The notes beneath the pieces were generated by a model. That model had not been told where the DNA came from. It did no database searches and worked only from the letters and a program-made list of their open reading frames with translations. The translations under genes were made by a program, and so were the position numbers. A stretch of 64,000 nucleotides of DNA, from NCBI GenBank assembly GCA_027625915.1, contig JANTQA010000042.1, positions 4,538,001 to 4,602,000 of the forward strand. The letters are read 5' to 3'. Shown here one piece after another: positions 36,001 through 47,600 of the stretch. Each line of letters opens with the position of its first letter. Within the stretch, counting starts at the first letter, position 1. This DNA is from Anaeramoeba flamelloides. Lineage: Eukaryota > Metamonada > Anaeramoebidae.

Positions 36001-38426
36001 GAGGTATTACAGGAAAGGTTTTGAGGAATTTTTAATGAAAGGATCTTTTGGAAATAAAATTTGTAAAAATGAGTTTATAATTTTTTTATTTTTAAAAAAA
36101 TTTTAAAACTTAAGTTTAAATTTCAAAAAGCCTTCCTTTTTGAGAAAATGTAAATTGTGATGAATTTCATACAAACAATACAAAAGCCACTTTATCAAGC
36201 TTTTATCAAAATGTTGATCAAATGATAAAATAACAAAGAATTATTCATCAAAAATGTTCATTTTCCTCCATTTTGGTACTATATGATAACAAAAGTTAGA
36301 ACCCTCTCAACTTAACCCCCAAATCAAAAAACAATGATTGAAAATTATCAACAATGTGTAAAGGTTCTAAAAATTGTTTGAAAGGAAAATTTTCTCAAAA
36401 AATGATTTTTTCCAACTTTCTTTTTCATTTTTTGAAAATTTTAGGACAATTTGGTATAAATATTTCATTTTTTCCTTTTTAGATCTCGCTTGAATAAAAA
36501 TTTGTGTAAAATTACCAACCACCAAGCGCTCTTTAAAATCCTTGAACTATGATACTTTAAATTCCAATTGCAAACTTTTTCGTTAAATTCTGATAATAAG
36601 AATAATAAAATTCCAAGATAGTATAAAATTAAAATCAAATTAACTTTCAACCAAATTTTGAAAAATTTTTTCGAAAGAACTATTTATTGAATCTTTTTTT
36701 TTGAAAAGAAATTGGAATTTAGAATAAAATCGTTACTTTGATTGTTGTGTAGTGAAAATTAAAATAGTCATAAGCGAAAAATAGTTATTAGTTTTTTTTT
36801 TTATTATTGAAGAAGTGTAAATTACACTCTAGTTGTTCTTATACTTAAATTCCCTCAAAGGAAATTTAAGCTTAAAATCATAGCTTTCATGATTTTTAAT
36901 TAAGGGAAATAATTACAAATGATTTTGGTTTAAAATTAATTCATTATGATTTTTTTTTTTTTTTAGATTTGTTATGAAATATTAGTCTATCTTTTTCATG
37001 GGGAGGACAGACCAGAAATGTTTATTAGTTATTGAAAGTGAGATGTAAAATCGTTTTATTTACAAAAAAGATGATCGATGATTTGATGAAGAATTGTTAC
37101 AAAAAAAAACAAAAAGATTTTTTTTTGTTATTATTTTTGGTTTTGAGCTTTTTTTAAAAGCATAAAAGAAGAGTAAAAATCTTATTTGGTTTGTTTTGTG
37201 GTTTTGTAATTTGTTCATCGAAAAATAAAATCGAAAGAATTTGTTTATTTCTTTTCTGGTATTTGAAATTTAAAAGGGATATATTTTCATCTCGTTTTTG
37301 TTTTTTTTTAATTTCTTCCTTAATCTGTCATTTAGGATTTTTATTTCACACAACTGTATTCCATCTAAAATTTTACATGAAACAATAAACAGAGATCCCA
37401 AATTTGAATCTATCCAATGTATTTCTTTGAAATTTGTTTGCTTTAGAAAAACGAAGAAAGTGAAGTGAAAATTGTGTCCCATTTATGATTCGAATATCAT
37501 TAGAGAAAAAATTATTGGTTAGGAGAAATTGTATGTTTTTTAGATGAACGTGTTTGAGGTGTTTTATTTATTTCTCTGTTAATTAGAATTAAGTTTTTAG
37601 TATTCTATTTTTCAATAACCAACAACAACAAAAAAAAAAAAAAAAAAAAAAAAAGAAAAAAAAACAAATACTTTGGAAAAAGAACAAAAAATTAGATCCC
37701 AAAAAAAAAAAAAAAAAAAAAAGAAAAAAACTTACAATAAAATATCAGGAAGAGAATATAGAACACAAAATATACGAGTGTTGACATAACAGGTTTGACA
37801 CACATTTTAATTGAATCATCAGAAGAGCTTATTAAGTAATTCCATTTTTCAATCAATCCCAAATTAATAGCTGAAATGAGAATATGGAGAATCAACAAAG
37901 GTAGCAAAAAAATAAAAGACCTAAGAAGGGTTTTTTTGGTTGGGTTTGTTAGCTCTTTTTCTGTTTGTTTTTTACGTAATGTGATCATAAACAAGATTAT
38001 CAAGAAGAAAAAAGGAAAACAAATCCCTCGATTAACAACTAATAAGACAGAACAAACATAATTTTGTGCGTTTTTTGAAATGGAAGCGAGCCCTTTTTCG
38101 GCCCACCACAAATTAGTTGTAAAAAGGTTGCCAAGCTTTTGTAAAGAATTATTATTAAAAAAAAAAAAAATTTAAAGGTTAAATGATTTATGAGGAAATA
38201 AAAAAAAAAAAAAAAAGAAAAAAGAAAAAAGAAAAAAGAAAAAAGAAAAGGATCTTACAATTGAAAGAATTGCAAATAAGACAAGAAAGTGTCTTGTTTT
38301 CCAAAGATCGTTGAATTCTTGTTTTCTTGTTCTGTGGATCAAGATGAAAACAAAAAATAAAAGAAGTGTTGATAAAGAAGCAACAATAAGAATAATCCAA
38401 TCTAGAGCTGACAACGAGACTGACAT
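30097..38426 (-). CDS. Seven-transmembrane protein with a charged DPF-motif tail
   Basis: Four exons on the minus strand: 38426-38259, 38135-37736, 32871-32684, 30669-30097; GT-AG junctions in phases 0, 1, 0 keep frame; 442 aa. Hydrophobic segments lie near residues 9-32, 44-64, 82-110, 127-150, 170-190, 208-228 and 232-252. No cleavable signal peptide is evident. After TM7 comes TFVLKPILDM and a ~180-residue tail rich in Lys, Ser, Asp and Glu. Two related blocks there (KLKIETKNHINDVETDPF and KLKIKTQNQIDDDDDSDPF) each end in DPF, at 322-324 and 435-437 near the C-terminus. DPF in acidic context is a known clathrin-adaptor ear ligand, so endocytic sorting is plausible but inferred. The family is not certain: size and topology fit a GPCR-like or TOM1/GPR137-like protein, and I see no diagnostic receptor motif. 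Confidence 0.75.
30670..32683 (-). other. Intron 3 (2.0 kb) of the 7TM gene
   Basis: Donor GTAAAT (first base 32683) and acceptor TTCTCAATAG (last base 30670), phase 0. AT-rich; no coding frame or clear element was recognised inside apart from GGTAAAAGGGCACC near 32010, a possible stray end of element Y. Confidence 0.65.
33349..33427. repeat. Hairpin repeat
   Basis: Left arm CAAGAGTAAATTGAGATGTC and right arm GATACATCAATTTACTCTTG pair with few mismatches around a ~30-base loop. Too short to assign to a family. Confidence 0.5.
34803..35345. mobile_element. Element W, copy 1 (non-autonomous, inverted ends)
   Basis: The left end reads ACACCAAAATTCAATTTTTG and the right end TTTTTGAATTTTGGTTT, which are reverse complements. 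The inside is shared with 51165-51520 (same orientation) and 58310-58880 (opposite orientation): ATTGATCGATCAAATGG, GAGAGAGCAAAAC, TTTGGTATTTCTTC (complement) and TTAACTATTTTAACTGTGTG. About 540 bp, no coding capacity. All three copies lie inside introns of different genes. Confidence 0.65.
36800..37020 (-). mobile_element. LINE fragment E (3' tail)
   Basis: TATTGAAGAAGTGTAAATTACACTCT, the 'CTTATACTTAAATT..AATTTAAG' block and TAGTCTATCTTTTTCATGGGGAGGACAGACC match the fragment A region 3715-3930 in order and strand. Only the last third of the C-terminal domain is present; the minus strand shows the CP(S)..EKDR remnant near 36985-37010. Confidence 0.65.
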
Positions 38427-38751
38427 TTACAGATTAGAAGATAATAAATTAATTGGTGTTCTGAAAATGGGTTTAAAAATAAAAATGAAAAATTGATTTC
38501 TTTGTTTAAAGTGAAAAAGAATTTCGCATATTGGTTGAATTGAACAGAACCAAAGGTGTTGAGTGATGGTACATTCACGTTTTGTTAAATTTTTATTTGT
38601 TCCTCATTTAATTCACTTTTTAGAAAAAATCGAAATATTTATTTACTGAAAATTCACTAATTTCAAAAAAAATATTTGTTTATTATTTCATGAAATTACT
38701 CTCACCAAAATGGTTGAAACAGAATTACAATTTGTTACAAAATTAATAAAA

Positions 38752-38925
38752 CAAAATTTACATTCAGTTTTCCTAAAAACAGATTTTAGGTATCATGGAA
38801 AATTTCAAATTTTTAATCCTCTAATCAGCCAAATTAATTAATTTCCCTTTTAGAGTTAGGAACTTTGATGAGTTTTAATTTATTGGAAGGTGTATTTTAT
38901 TTGGGAAAGATGAATGAAAATTTTG
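38752..38925. mobile_element. MITE, upstream member of a tandem pair
   Basis: Left end CAAAATTTACATTCAGTTTT and right end GGGAAAGATGAATGAAAATT are imperfect inverted repeats about 174 bp apart. The element matches the second copy at 39108-39280, and similarity continues for tens of bases on both outer sides. Confidence 0.6.
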
Positions 38926-39107
38926 ATCTTTTTATTTTATGATTAACAGAAAAGTCTCTCTTAAAATGAATTCCTGAATATAGTAAAGGTATTCAACATA
39001 GAAAGAGTTACTAGTCCCTGAAATCAAAGTGAATCGAAAAAAACTTCACTTTATTTTATTTTTTAGTATTCCTTATGATTATACTATTTGTTGCAAAACA
39101 AATACAA

Positions 39108-39280
39108 CAAAATTTTCATTCAGCTTTCCTAAATTTGATTTTATATATCTTCGTAAAATTTCAAATTTTTAATACTTAAAACAGGCTTAAATTATTAATT
39201 TCCATAGCATTGGTTTTTTTGTAGACTTATCATAATTCTCGGGTTGGTAATTTATTATGGAAAGCTGAATGAAAATTTTG
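39108..39280. mobile_element. MITE, downstream member of a tandem pair
   Basis: The ends AAAATTTTCATTCAGCTTTC and GAAAGCTGAATGAAAATTTT are a perfect inverted repeat of at least 20 bases, 173 bp end to end, with no coding content. The better-preserved arms suggest it is the younger copy, or that it was kept by pairing of its ends. Confidence 0.7.
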
Positions 39281-39559
39281 AACTTTTTATTTTACAATCA
39301 ATAGTAAGTTCTCAAAGAAATAGATTGTAATTTGTTTGGTTATAAATAGTTTATTATCTTTTTATTTTTTCTATCTCTTGGGTGACCTAAAATTTCTAAA
39401 AGAAACATAGATTCAGAAATAGAACAAAGAAAAAAATATCAAAAAAATTAGAGTGCTATCAGGACATATCCATTACGAGAACATGAATTTAAAATAAGTT
39501 TGAAATATATTATTATTTGGTTTGTTGGGTTTTTGAATGTTTTAGAGGGTAGGGTATTC

Positions 39560-40263
39560 GAAACTCTCTTTCAAATTAAAAGGTAAAAAAAATTTCAAGA
39601 ATTATAAATAATCAAATTAATTAAACATTCTATCATTCAAAAATATAAGAAACTCTTTAATATATAAATATAACAACACTCAATAGAAGATTTAAGAGAC
39701 CTTAATACAAAAAAATAAAAATTAAAATAAAATATTTTAAAAATTGGTTCTGTTTTTTATTTGAAATGAGAAATCTTGTTTTGTAAATTGTCGGGGGAAA
39801 AAAATTCGAAAATCATATAAACCATTGAACAAGGCGAATTGGGAAAAGTTTCTTTAAATTTTATTGGAAAATGTTTACAAAGCCAAACTTTTGTTCTTTA
39901 AAATCCCCTTTTCAAGATAAAGCTTCACTTCATCTGGGAATTTTTCTCAAATTGTTCTTACCTTTATTTTCTTTTTTCTTTGTTCCATACATCAATCCAA
40001 TAATCATCTTTCAAAATTCCTATATCTAGCTCATTTGAAATCAAATTAAAAAGTTTTCCATTTTTATACTGACAGTATATTCCCAGATTGAGTTCTTATT
40101 TTCTTGTTTCTCCCATTTTCCAACTATTCCATATCGATAAAATAAAAAAACAAAAAATGAAAAAATGAATAATTAAAATGATAATCGCATTAAGTAATTA
40201 TCTTATTAACAATTAAATTCAATAGTATTGATGATTTGAGATAGGCACCCTTTTGTTTGAAAA
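39560..40263. mobile_element. Element Y, copy 2
   Basis: Collinear with 11318-12010 over about 700 bp in the same orientation: GAACAAGGCGAATTGGGAAAA, CTTTGTTCCATACATCAATCC and AAAAAATGAAAAAATGAATAATTAAAATGA have near-identical counterparts. The right end CACCCTTTTGTTTGAAAA is kept; the left end is more degraded. Minus-strand patch LKDDYWIDVWNKEKR matches the patch in copy 1. Confidence 0.65.
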
Positions 40264-42091
40264 CACGTTTAGGATATAATATGGTTTTGAATCAACACTA
40301 CGAAAAAAAAGTTTAGATTGTATAGTAGCCAAAAAATATCTGACATTAAAATAATCCCTGGTAAATTTTTAATTGTGAATATTAGGAAAATTGTTGTCAA
40401 ATTGCAAATATTTTTAAAATCAAATCCTTTTTTTAAAGAACCAAATTTTTTATGAATCAAGCAATAAGTCTACCTAAAGTTTATTAAAGTGGGATATATA
40501 TGTAGAATACTTATGCAATTGTTTGATAGCCTAGGTTGATCTACTTTTTTTGAAAAACATTCGGGTTTTTGAGGTTTTTTATCGAGAATTTGGAAAATGA
40601 TAATTTTTATTCTTGTTTTTTAATTGATCGAATGGTGTTTCGTACAAGTATAAATCAATTAATCATCATTCTAATAAGTGGGTGAGTTATATTTTTAAAA
40701 GTTTGATCAGTAAAAAAAGGATTTGATTGTAAATATTTGCTATCACACATCACATTTCTCAATATTCGCAATTAAAAAATGTTTCGTGTATTTTTTAACG
40801 CGGAACATATTTTATTTCACTACTAAAATTAATAATTATCAATTCATCCGATATAAGGGGTACAATATCTTTTGTAAAGAACAGAGATTCTATTGTATTA
40901 TGAACAAGGGTATGCTATTTTGGTTCTTAACTGATCAATCTTTAGCATTTGTATGATTTTATTATTGTTAAAAAAGTCATTTTTTTTGAAATTATTGATT
41001 TTTTTAAGGAAATCCCAATAGAAGAGTAAACGACTAATAACAGAGTAAACATTTAATCAAAAAAAAAAAAATCATTTTTGCGTTGTCAATTGAAATATAT
41101 ATTTCTGATTTATTCAATTACAGAAAAAATAATAAATTTTTGAAAAGCCGGTAAGAAAAGAAAACCCGAAATAAATATTTAAATTGACAATCCAAAAGGT
41201 ATTTTTTTTTTATAAATTCCAATCTATTTGCCTTTTACCCTTCAATTTGGATTTTATGAAAAAAAAAAAAACAACAATAATTTCCAAAAATTAACTTTTT
41301 TTAACAACTATTAAAACCCATACAAAATTGAAGATCAATGAGTTTAGAAAAAAATAAAAGACCCTTACACCAAATATAAGAGGAAATATCTTCTCATATT
41401 AGGGAGTGTAAAGCTCCAATCTAAAAAAAGAAAAATTGTTTAAAAAATCATTTTATTTATTAATCAATTTTAAACCGATAATTATGAAACCATTATTAGT
41501 TTGAACTTTTTTTTCTTTTTCAATTGTTTCCACTAAAATTGAATATATTATTTTCAATATATTTATTATTTTTTTAATATCAGACAAGCTCTGAAATATT
41601 ATGCAAAACCTTGGTTCTGTATTATTTTTGAATGGTAGAAATAATAGAAATTAATTTATCTTTTTTGTTTTGCTATATCATGTAAATAAAAATTTTTATT
41701 ATTAAATTATCTTTTTTTCATTTTTGTTTAGTTTTCAAAACAATAAAAAAACAATATTCTTTTGCCAGTTAAATCTGTTCAAAAAAAAGCAGTCAAAATA
41801 AATCAATCATAAGATAGAAGACTAAATAATATAAAATGTTAGAATAAATAGGAAATAAACATTTTACAAATAAATGGTAAAGATTTCAAAACGTATAAAT
41901 ATGAATACCTGATTTCAATAAAAAAAATAAAAAAAGTAAACTCACTTTTTTGATATTATGATTTTTTAGAGAGTGAACTACATTATAAAGACAATAGAAG
42001 GTATCAAATAAAACCATACAGTAATAAATTCCAACTAATTGTCTTATCAACTTCCAAGATGATAACTCATATTTAAACATATTGAGAAATT

Positions 42092-42094
<3 letters not shown>

Positions 42095-42137
<43 letters not shown>

Positions 42138-42583
42138 CTTAATTTCAAAAATAGGGGCACGTTTTTTCATCAGATAGAAATTTGTTAAATTGTTTTTTTT
42201 TTAAAAATAATAAGGTATTTTAATAAAATATTTGGATATAATATCCAATATAAGCTAAATTTCAAAAATAGGGGCAGGTTTTTCATCATAAAAAAATTTC
42301 TTTAATTGTTTTTTTTTTTGAATAATAATGTATTTTACAAAAACATTTCGTGATAATAACCGTATAGATTAATAAATTAAAATGTAGTGTAATCATTTTA
42401 TTTGTTGAAAGACAAATGAAAAAGGAAAAAAATAATAATTATAAAGTTTGTCCCTAATTTTGAAATTTGGCTTAGATAAATAAATAAAAATATAGCATAA
42501 TCATTATATTTTTTTAAAGACAAATGAAAAAGGAAAAAAAATATACAAAAAAAGTTTACCCCTAATTTTTGAAATTTGGCTTA
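42095..42583. repeat. TA microsatellite and nested double inverted repeat
   Basis: After (AT)n at 42095-42134, the word CTTAATTTCAAAAATAGGGGCAC (42138) recurs 118 bases later as CTAAATTTCAAAAATAGGGGCAG (42255). Its complement appears twice on the right (42449-42474 and 42557-42583), each preceded by ACAAATGAAAAAGGAAAAAA. The order is left-left-right-right, as if one copy of a ~230-bp inverted-end element sits in the middle of another. Confidence 0.65.
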
Positions 42584-44618
42584 TATAAATAAATATATTC
42601 TAACTATATCTAATTTATCCATTTATTTTAAGTTTTCATTTTTTATAAAAAATTTCTATCGATTAATTTTTAAATCTTTATTTCTATTTTTTTTTTTTTT
42701 TCCAAATTCTATAAAATAATCTAAAGAAAAATTTTCTACCATTTTGTTATTCAAAATATTTTTTGTTGGAAATTTTCTAATTTTATTTAATAATTTCCAA
42801 TATTTTTGATTAAATTCTTGATTAATTTACTTGATTAATTTAATATTATGATTAGTAATTTATTTTTCTAAATTGGCTTATTATCCAGAAAAATAACTTT
42901 TTAACAAAATAAATTTTTAACAAAATAAATAATTACAAATTTTCTTGATCAATTGTATTACTTTTATACACTATTCTTTTGTTTGTAAAAATAATTTCAA
43001 AATTTTTATATTGTTTTTAACATTGTGTTATCAAAGAATTTATTATAATTGTAGTGTATTATGTAGGGAAATTTAAAGATAATATACAATTTCCGATTTG
43101 TAACTTCTTAAAAAATATTTTTTCTTTGTGTATACATGTCACTTACTTTTTTATATACATTTTTCGATTATTTTCATAAGTGAAAATATTATTTGTTCAG
43201 AAAAAAACAATATTATTAATATTATATATTGGTTTTTTAATCCTAATTATTCACAAAATGATCTATAAATTTTGTTATTTATTTTTATTTATTTTAAAAT
43301 CTCATCGAATTACTACATTACCGAATTGGTATTGAGTTGAAAGTTTATACACAAAAAAATTAATTATAAATAGTTTTTGTTTCTTCTGTAGATATAATAA
43401 TAATAGAAGAATCGTATAATTTATTTCCATAAAATCCATAAACTGTATACTAGTTGACAAATGAAATTAGTTTGGTTAATTATTTAGATAATAATACGAC
43501 TAGTTAAATTGTTGAGTTTTCTATAAGAGATTTTTAAGAGAATTAGGTTATAATTTAACAAAAACTACTTTTGCGATATTATTGATTCTTGTAACAAGTG
43601 AATATCGATCTTAAAAAATTCTAAAAAAGTTTCGAAAACATTTATTCAATGAGAATTATTTATACCTCAAACATAAAGCTTTTTATATTTAAAGATATTA
43701 TTTACATATTTCTCGAAATAGAATTAATCTTTTTTTGAAAGGTTTTTAATTTTTTTTATCAATATTTTTCTGCAAAATCCCCTCTTGAAATCATATTTTG
43801 CCCAAAAAAGTTCAAAACATATTAATTTCACTTGAATATAATTTTTAAATGGGAAAAAAATTGGACTGGATCTTCTTTATTTTTTTCCCAATCAATAGAA
43901 GAATTAAATATAAAGTTTGGTTTCACTACTCTTTAAAAATACCAATTCATTATGTGTGTATAAGTTTTTAGATAAACTGTAACACCAAATTAATAAACTT
44001 AAAATTATTAAACCTAAAACCATATCTGAATAGTGTCACAAACCAATTCGAAAGGTCATAGACTACATTGTAATAAGTGTTAAATTTCTCTTTTTCCCTA
44101 ACTCTTTAACCAAAAAAACCGCAAAGAAAATTGAAGAATTAATTTAAATTTTGAATAATAGCATAAATGAATTAACGTGGTTGATAGGAAAATAATTTTC
44201 AAACTTAAAAGTTGTACTCTCTTAGCACCATTCTTTGTAATTTTATCGTCTTCAAAGTAATATTTTGAAAAACTGATATTGAGAATTTAAATTAAAGACA
44301 CAGCTTTTGACCAAAAAATACAGAATTTTTCTTGTGGAAAACTATGATCAATTTAAAAACTCTTATTAAGTATTAAGATAATTGAAAAGAACACTTAAGT
44401 ACAAAAATTGAAGTTGTTAATATTTCTCGAAAAACAATAAATTATTTATTTTTCACTTAACAACTTTTCAATAATCTTACCCTCAATAAAATGTAAATTT
44501 TCAAAGAGGAAGCTGCTAAAGGCATTCAAATTTTCAAAATGTTTAGTATTCCCACAATCTATTTTTTCATTTTCTTTTCTTTTTTATAATTTCAGCTTTA
44601 AATTTTGTTCTTCTTTGA

Positions 44619-47600
44619 ATGACAAACAAAAAGTTTCAAAAAGAAAGCAGAGGTGATTCCAAACAATTACTTGGTGAACAAAATTCTGAATTACAAGGTG
44701 CAGGATCTCAATCAATAAACCAACAATTTTCACTCCGGCAAGAATACTCAAATTTAATCCTCCACTCTTCAATAAATAATGGGATAAATTTTTTGATAAG
44801 TGTCCAAAGGTAACGATCAATTTTATATTCACAAAAAAAAAAAAAAAGAAAAAAAAAAGAAAAAAATTCTAATACACATAACCATTTCTTTCAACTCAAA
44901 AAACAAACCCTAGGCTTGTTTTTAAAAACAAAATTAAGATCTTAAAAATACCCATCACTTTATTTTATTTTTTTTTTATTTTTCATTATTTTTAGTCTTT
45001 TCAAACAAGATTTAAAATTGATGCAACAATTTACTCAATTAGTGAATAATTTTCGACTGAAAACAGTTAGTGATTCAGAAACACTTCAAATAATTCGGGG
45101 GCTGTTTCAGAATTCTGAATTACTTGCAAAATTTGAAGAATTTCTCAGCCAAACCAAAAAAGACATGAAACAAACTAACAACCAAAATCTCAAAAACAAG
45201 ATCAAACAACCAAAATCTATTGAGGATGTTGCTGTTAAATTTATAGGCAAAATCAAAAAAAGGTTTAATATCAAATCGCCGACCTACCAATTATTTGTGT
45301 CAAAGCTAAATTCATTTCAAAGGCATCAAATTTCACTCGATAAGGTAATTAATAAACTTTAATTAATTTGGGGGTGTTTCACCATTTTATTTCTTTGAAA
45401 AACCTTTGGTAATCATTGTTAACAATAAAAACGATTTGGAAAGAAAGCCATATTAAAAAAGTGAGTGTCAAAAGTTTTAAAAATATCAATCCAAACAATT
45501 AAAAAGTGTAAGTCAAACAGTTTGAGTGAATCTTTGACAGTATGTTAAAAACCCATGTAGGCTTTTTAATTTGTGTTTTGGAAAATTGTTTGTATTGTAT
45601 CGTATTCTTTTTGTAAATAATGGTTGGTATTGTTTTTGGAAATAAATGTTTGTATTGCTTTTTTTTTAAATAGGGCTTTTAAAATTTATTCTATTATTCC
45701 TGAAAAATACAGTTCAGTAAAACCTTGTATTTTCCAATTTAAACAGAATTTACAATATTGGCATTTTACCAAATCATTGTTCCACAACCTTCCAACTTCA
45801 GTCACCCTCGTTAAGAATGAACAAATTCAACCAAATTTAAACAAACTTGTCACCAAAATCCACAACCACCAAATCTTTCAGTTTGATCAGTAAAAAAAAT
45901 ATAAAAAACAAACAAGAGACCAATTTTTTCTGAAAAACTATTTTGTATCTAAATGTGTAAAAATGATTTTAAAAATTTTTGAAGTTTTTCTGAAAAAGAT
46001 ATACTGATAAATTCAAATATATTTATTAAAATTTTTAGTTCAATTTACCATTTTATAATCTATTAACTCAACTTTTAAAACAACTCAAGAGAAAGATCCT
46101 TTTGAATCACAACCAATTTTACAAAGTTATTTAACATTGAAAAGAATTGATATGCTTTACAAAGCTTGAGTAAAAAAATTCGAAAAATGGAAAATGAAGT
46201 GAAAAATTTTCAAATATTTATTTGAATTTATCAGTAATTTAAAAATTTCACTTTATTTTCAATTTTTACCTGAAATCATTAGCCTTAAAATCATTTCTTG
46301 GAATTGGTTACTTTATTTATTTATCTGTTTTTTTTTTGTTCTCTATATTGGGATAACCAAGAATCCTAAATGAAGCAATATTCCAGAATTGAAAAAAAAG
46401 TTAACCAGCTGAAATTTTATACCATTAAAATTCTTTAATGAACGAATCGGTCAAACAGTTTGAAAATAAATAAATTTTTATAATGAGAGCAAATTAGATC
46501 TCTAAAAATATCAATTCTCATTGATTAGAAAAGATCTTTGGGTTTTTTATTCAATTAGAAAAAAAAATATTTCGAGTATCTTTTCAAAAAAATTTTTTGA
46601 TTATATCTTGATGAATGTAAAGTATTATTGTTAAACTATTGCTTCTTTTTGAAAAATAAACATACCCTTGAAAACCTTTAATTTCAATAACAATTAAAAA
46701 CTAAAAACACTCTCGTCCAATTTTCGAAACAACAATTAAAAACCAAAAAATTCTCAAAAACATAACAATAAAAGTTGAAAAAAAATATTTATTGAAGTCA
46801 ACAAGGATTATTTAACAAACTGTAAATTGTTTGGATCCTTGGTTGGACAAAAAAATTTTCTGTTCCCAATATATTCAAATCTCCACCACCCCAGGTGAGA
46901 ATTTTATTTAGCTCTAAGACACGGATTTTACAAATACAAACGACACAGTAATAGCTAGTATACAATTGTATCTATCTTAATAATTACACCCCTAAAAAAA
47001 TGCTAAATTCGAAATTTGTCCTACCTTACATCCAAATGATTTAAAAAGAGTGAACCAAACTGTTTGACTCACTCTTTTTAATCTGCCCAAATAACGCTTT
47101 TTAAAACGAATGGTTTTCACTTTTTAAAACTCAGTAATAAAGTGCTTTTAAAAAAAGTGTAACAAAAATTTTTTTTAAGGGACTAATCTCTATTAAATTT
47201 TTTTACCAAAATTTAATAGGGACTGAGAAAATTTTTTGCTAATTACTTCGATTTGAAAAACCCTTGTTTATTTTCAATATTAAAAATGTTTCAAGATAAG
47301 GAATCCTTATTTAGAAATTGGTCCAAAAAAAAATAATAGAGACTATTCCCTTAATGGACTCTCTTGAAGTTTGTTAGATGTATTTTAGAGTCATTTTTGA
47401 AAACTTTTTTGCCACAGTTTTATCAATGACCTACCTACTTTTTTAAAATAACTTTATCAAAAAAGAAATCCCAAATGTGACAATTATTTTTTTTTTTTTT
47501 GAATAAATTCAATTTTTTATCTTTTTTTTTAATTAAATACAATTCAACTTTAAATTAAATTATAATAGATGTGCTCTGATGTTTCTGATTTATTTAAAGA

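Larger units (their letters stand above)
32872..37735 (-). other. Giant intron 2 (4.9 kb) of the 7TM gene, filled with repeats
   Basis: Donor GTAAGT (first base 37735) and acceptor CTTCATCAAATAG (last base 32872). The phase-1 codon T|AC gives Tyr, and TM5 continues smoothly into FQVFKFGKTILNVKSL. It contains a hairpin (33349-33427), element W (34803-35345) and LINE fragment E (36800-37020). A less AT-rich patch at 35680-35900 has open frames on both strands (minus: PIPKRVVETFNSRKN), but no splice combination fits it into the gene. Confidence 0.65.
38427..44618. other. Repeat-rich spacer between the 7TM and SIN3 genes
   Basis: The two genes diverge from this spacer, so both promoters should lie near its ends. 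Inside are a tandem MITE pair (38700-39330), element Y copy 2 (39560-40263), and a TA microsatellite plus nested inverted repeat (42095-42583). Open frames at 40269-40460 (-) and 40723-40956 (+) have no recognisable content. From 42600 to 44580 I see only AT-rich sequence. Confidence 0.6.

Noticed and set aside
35678-36002. Possible extra exon of the 7TM gene (minus) or a hydrophobic protein (plus)
   Set aside because: No acceptor/donor pair gives the phase needed between exons 2 and 3, and exons 2 and 3 already join cleanly; the hydrophobic plus-strand reading is the complement of K/N-rich codons.
40723-40956. Plus-strand 77-codon open frame
   Set aside because: It starts with TTG, has no family features and no splice partner; left as random open frame in repeat-rich spacer.
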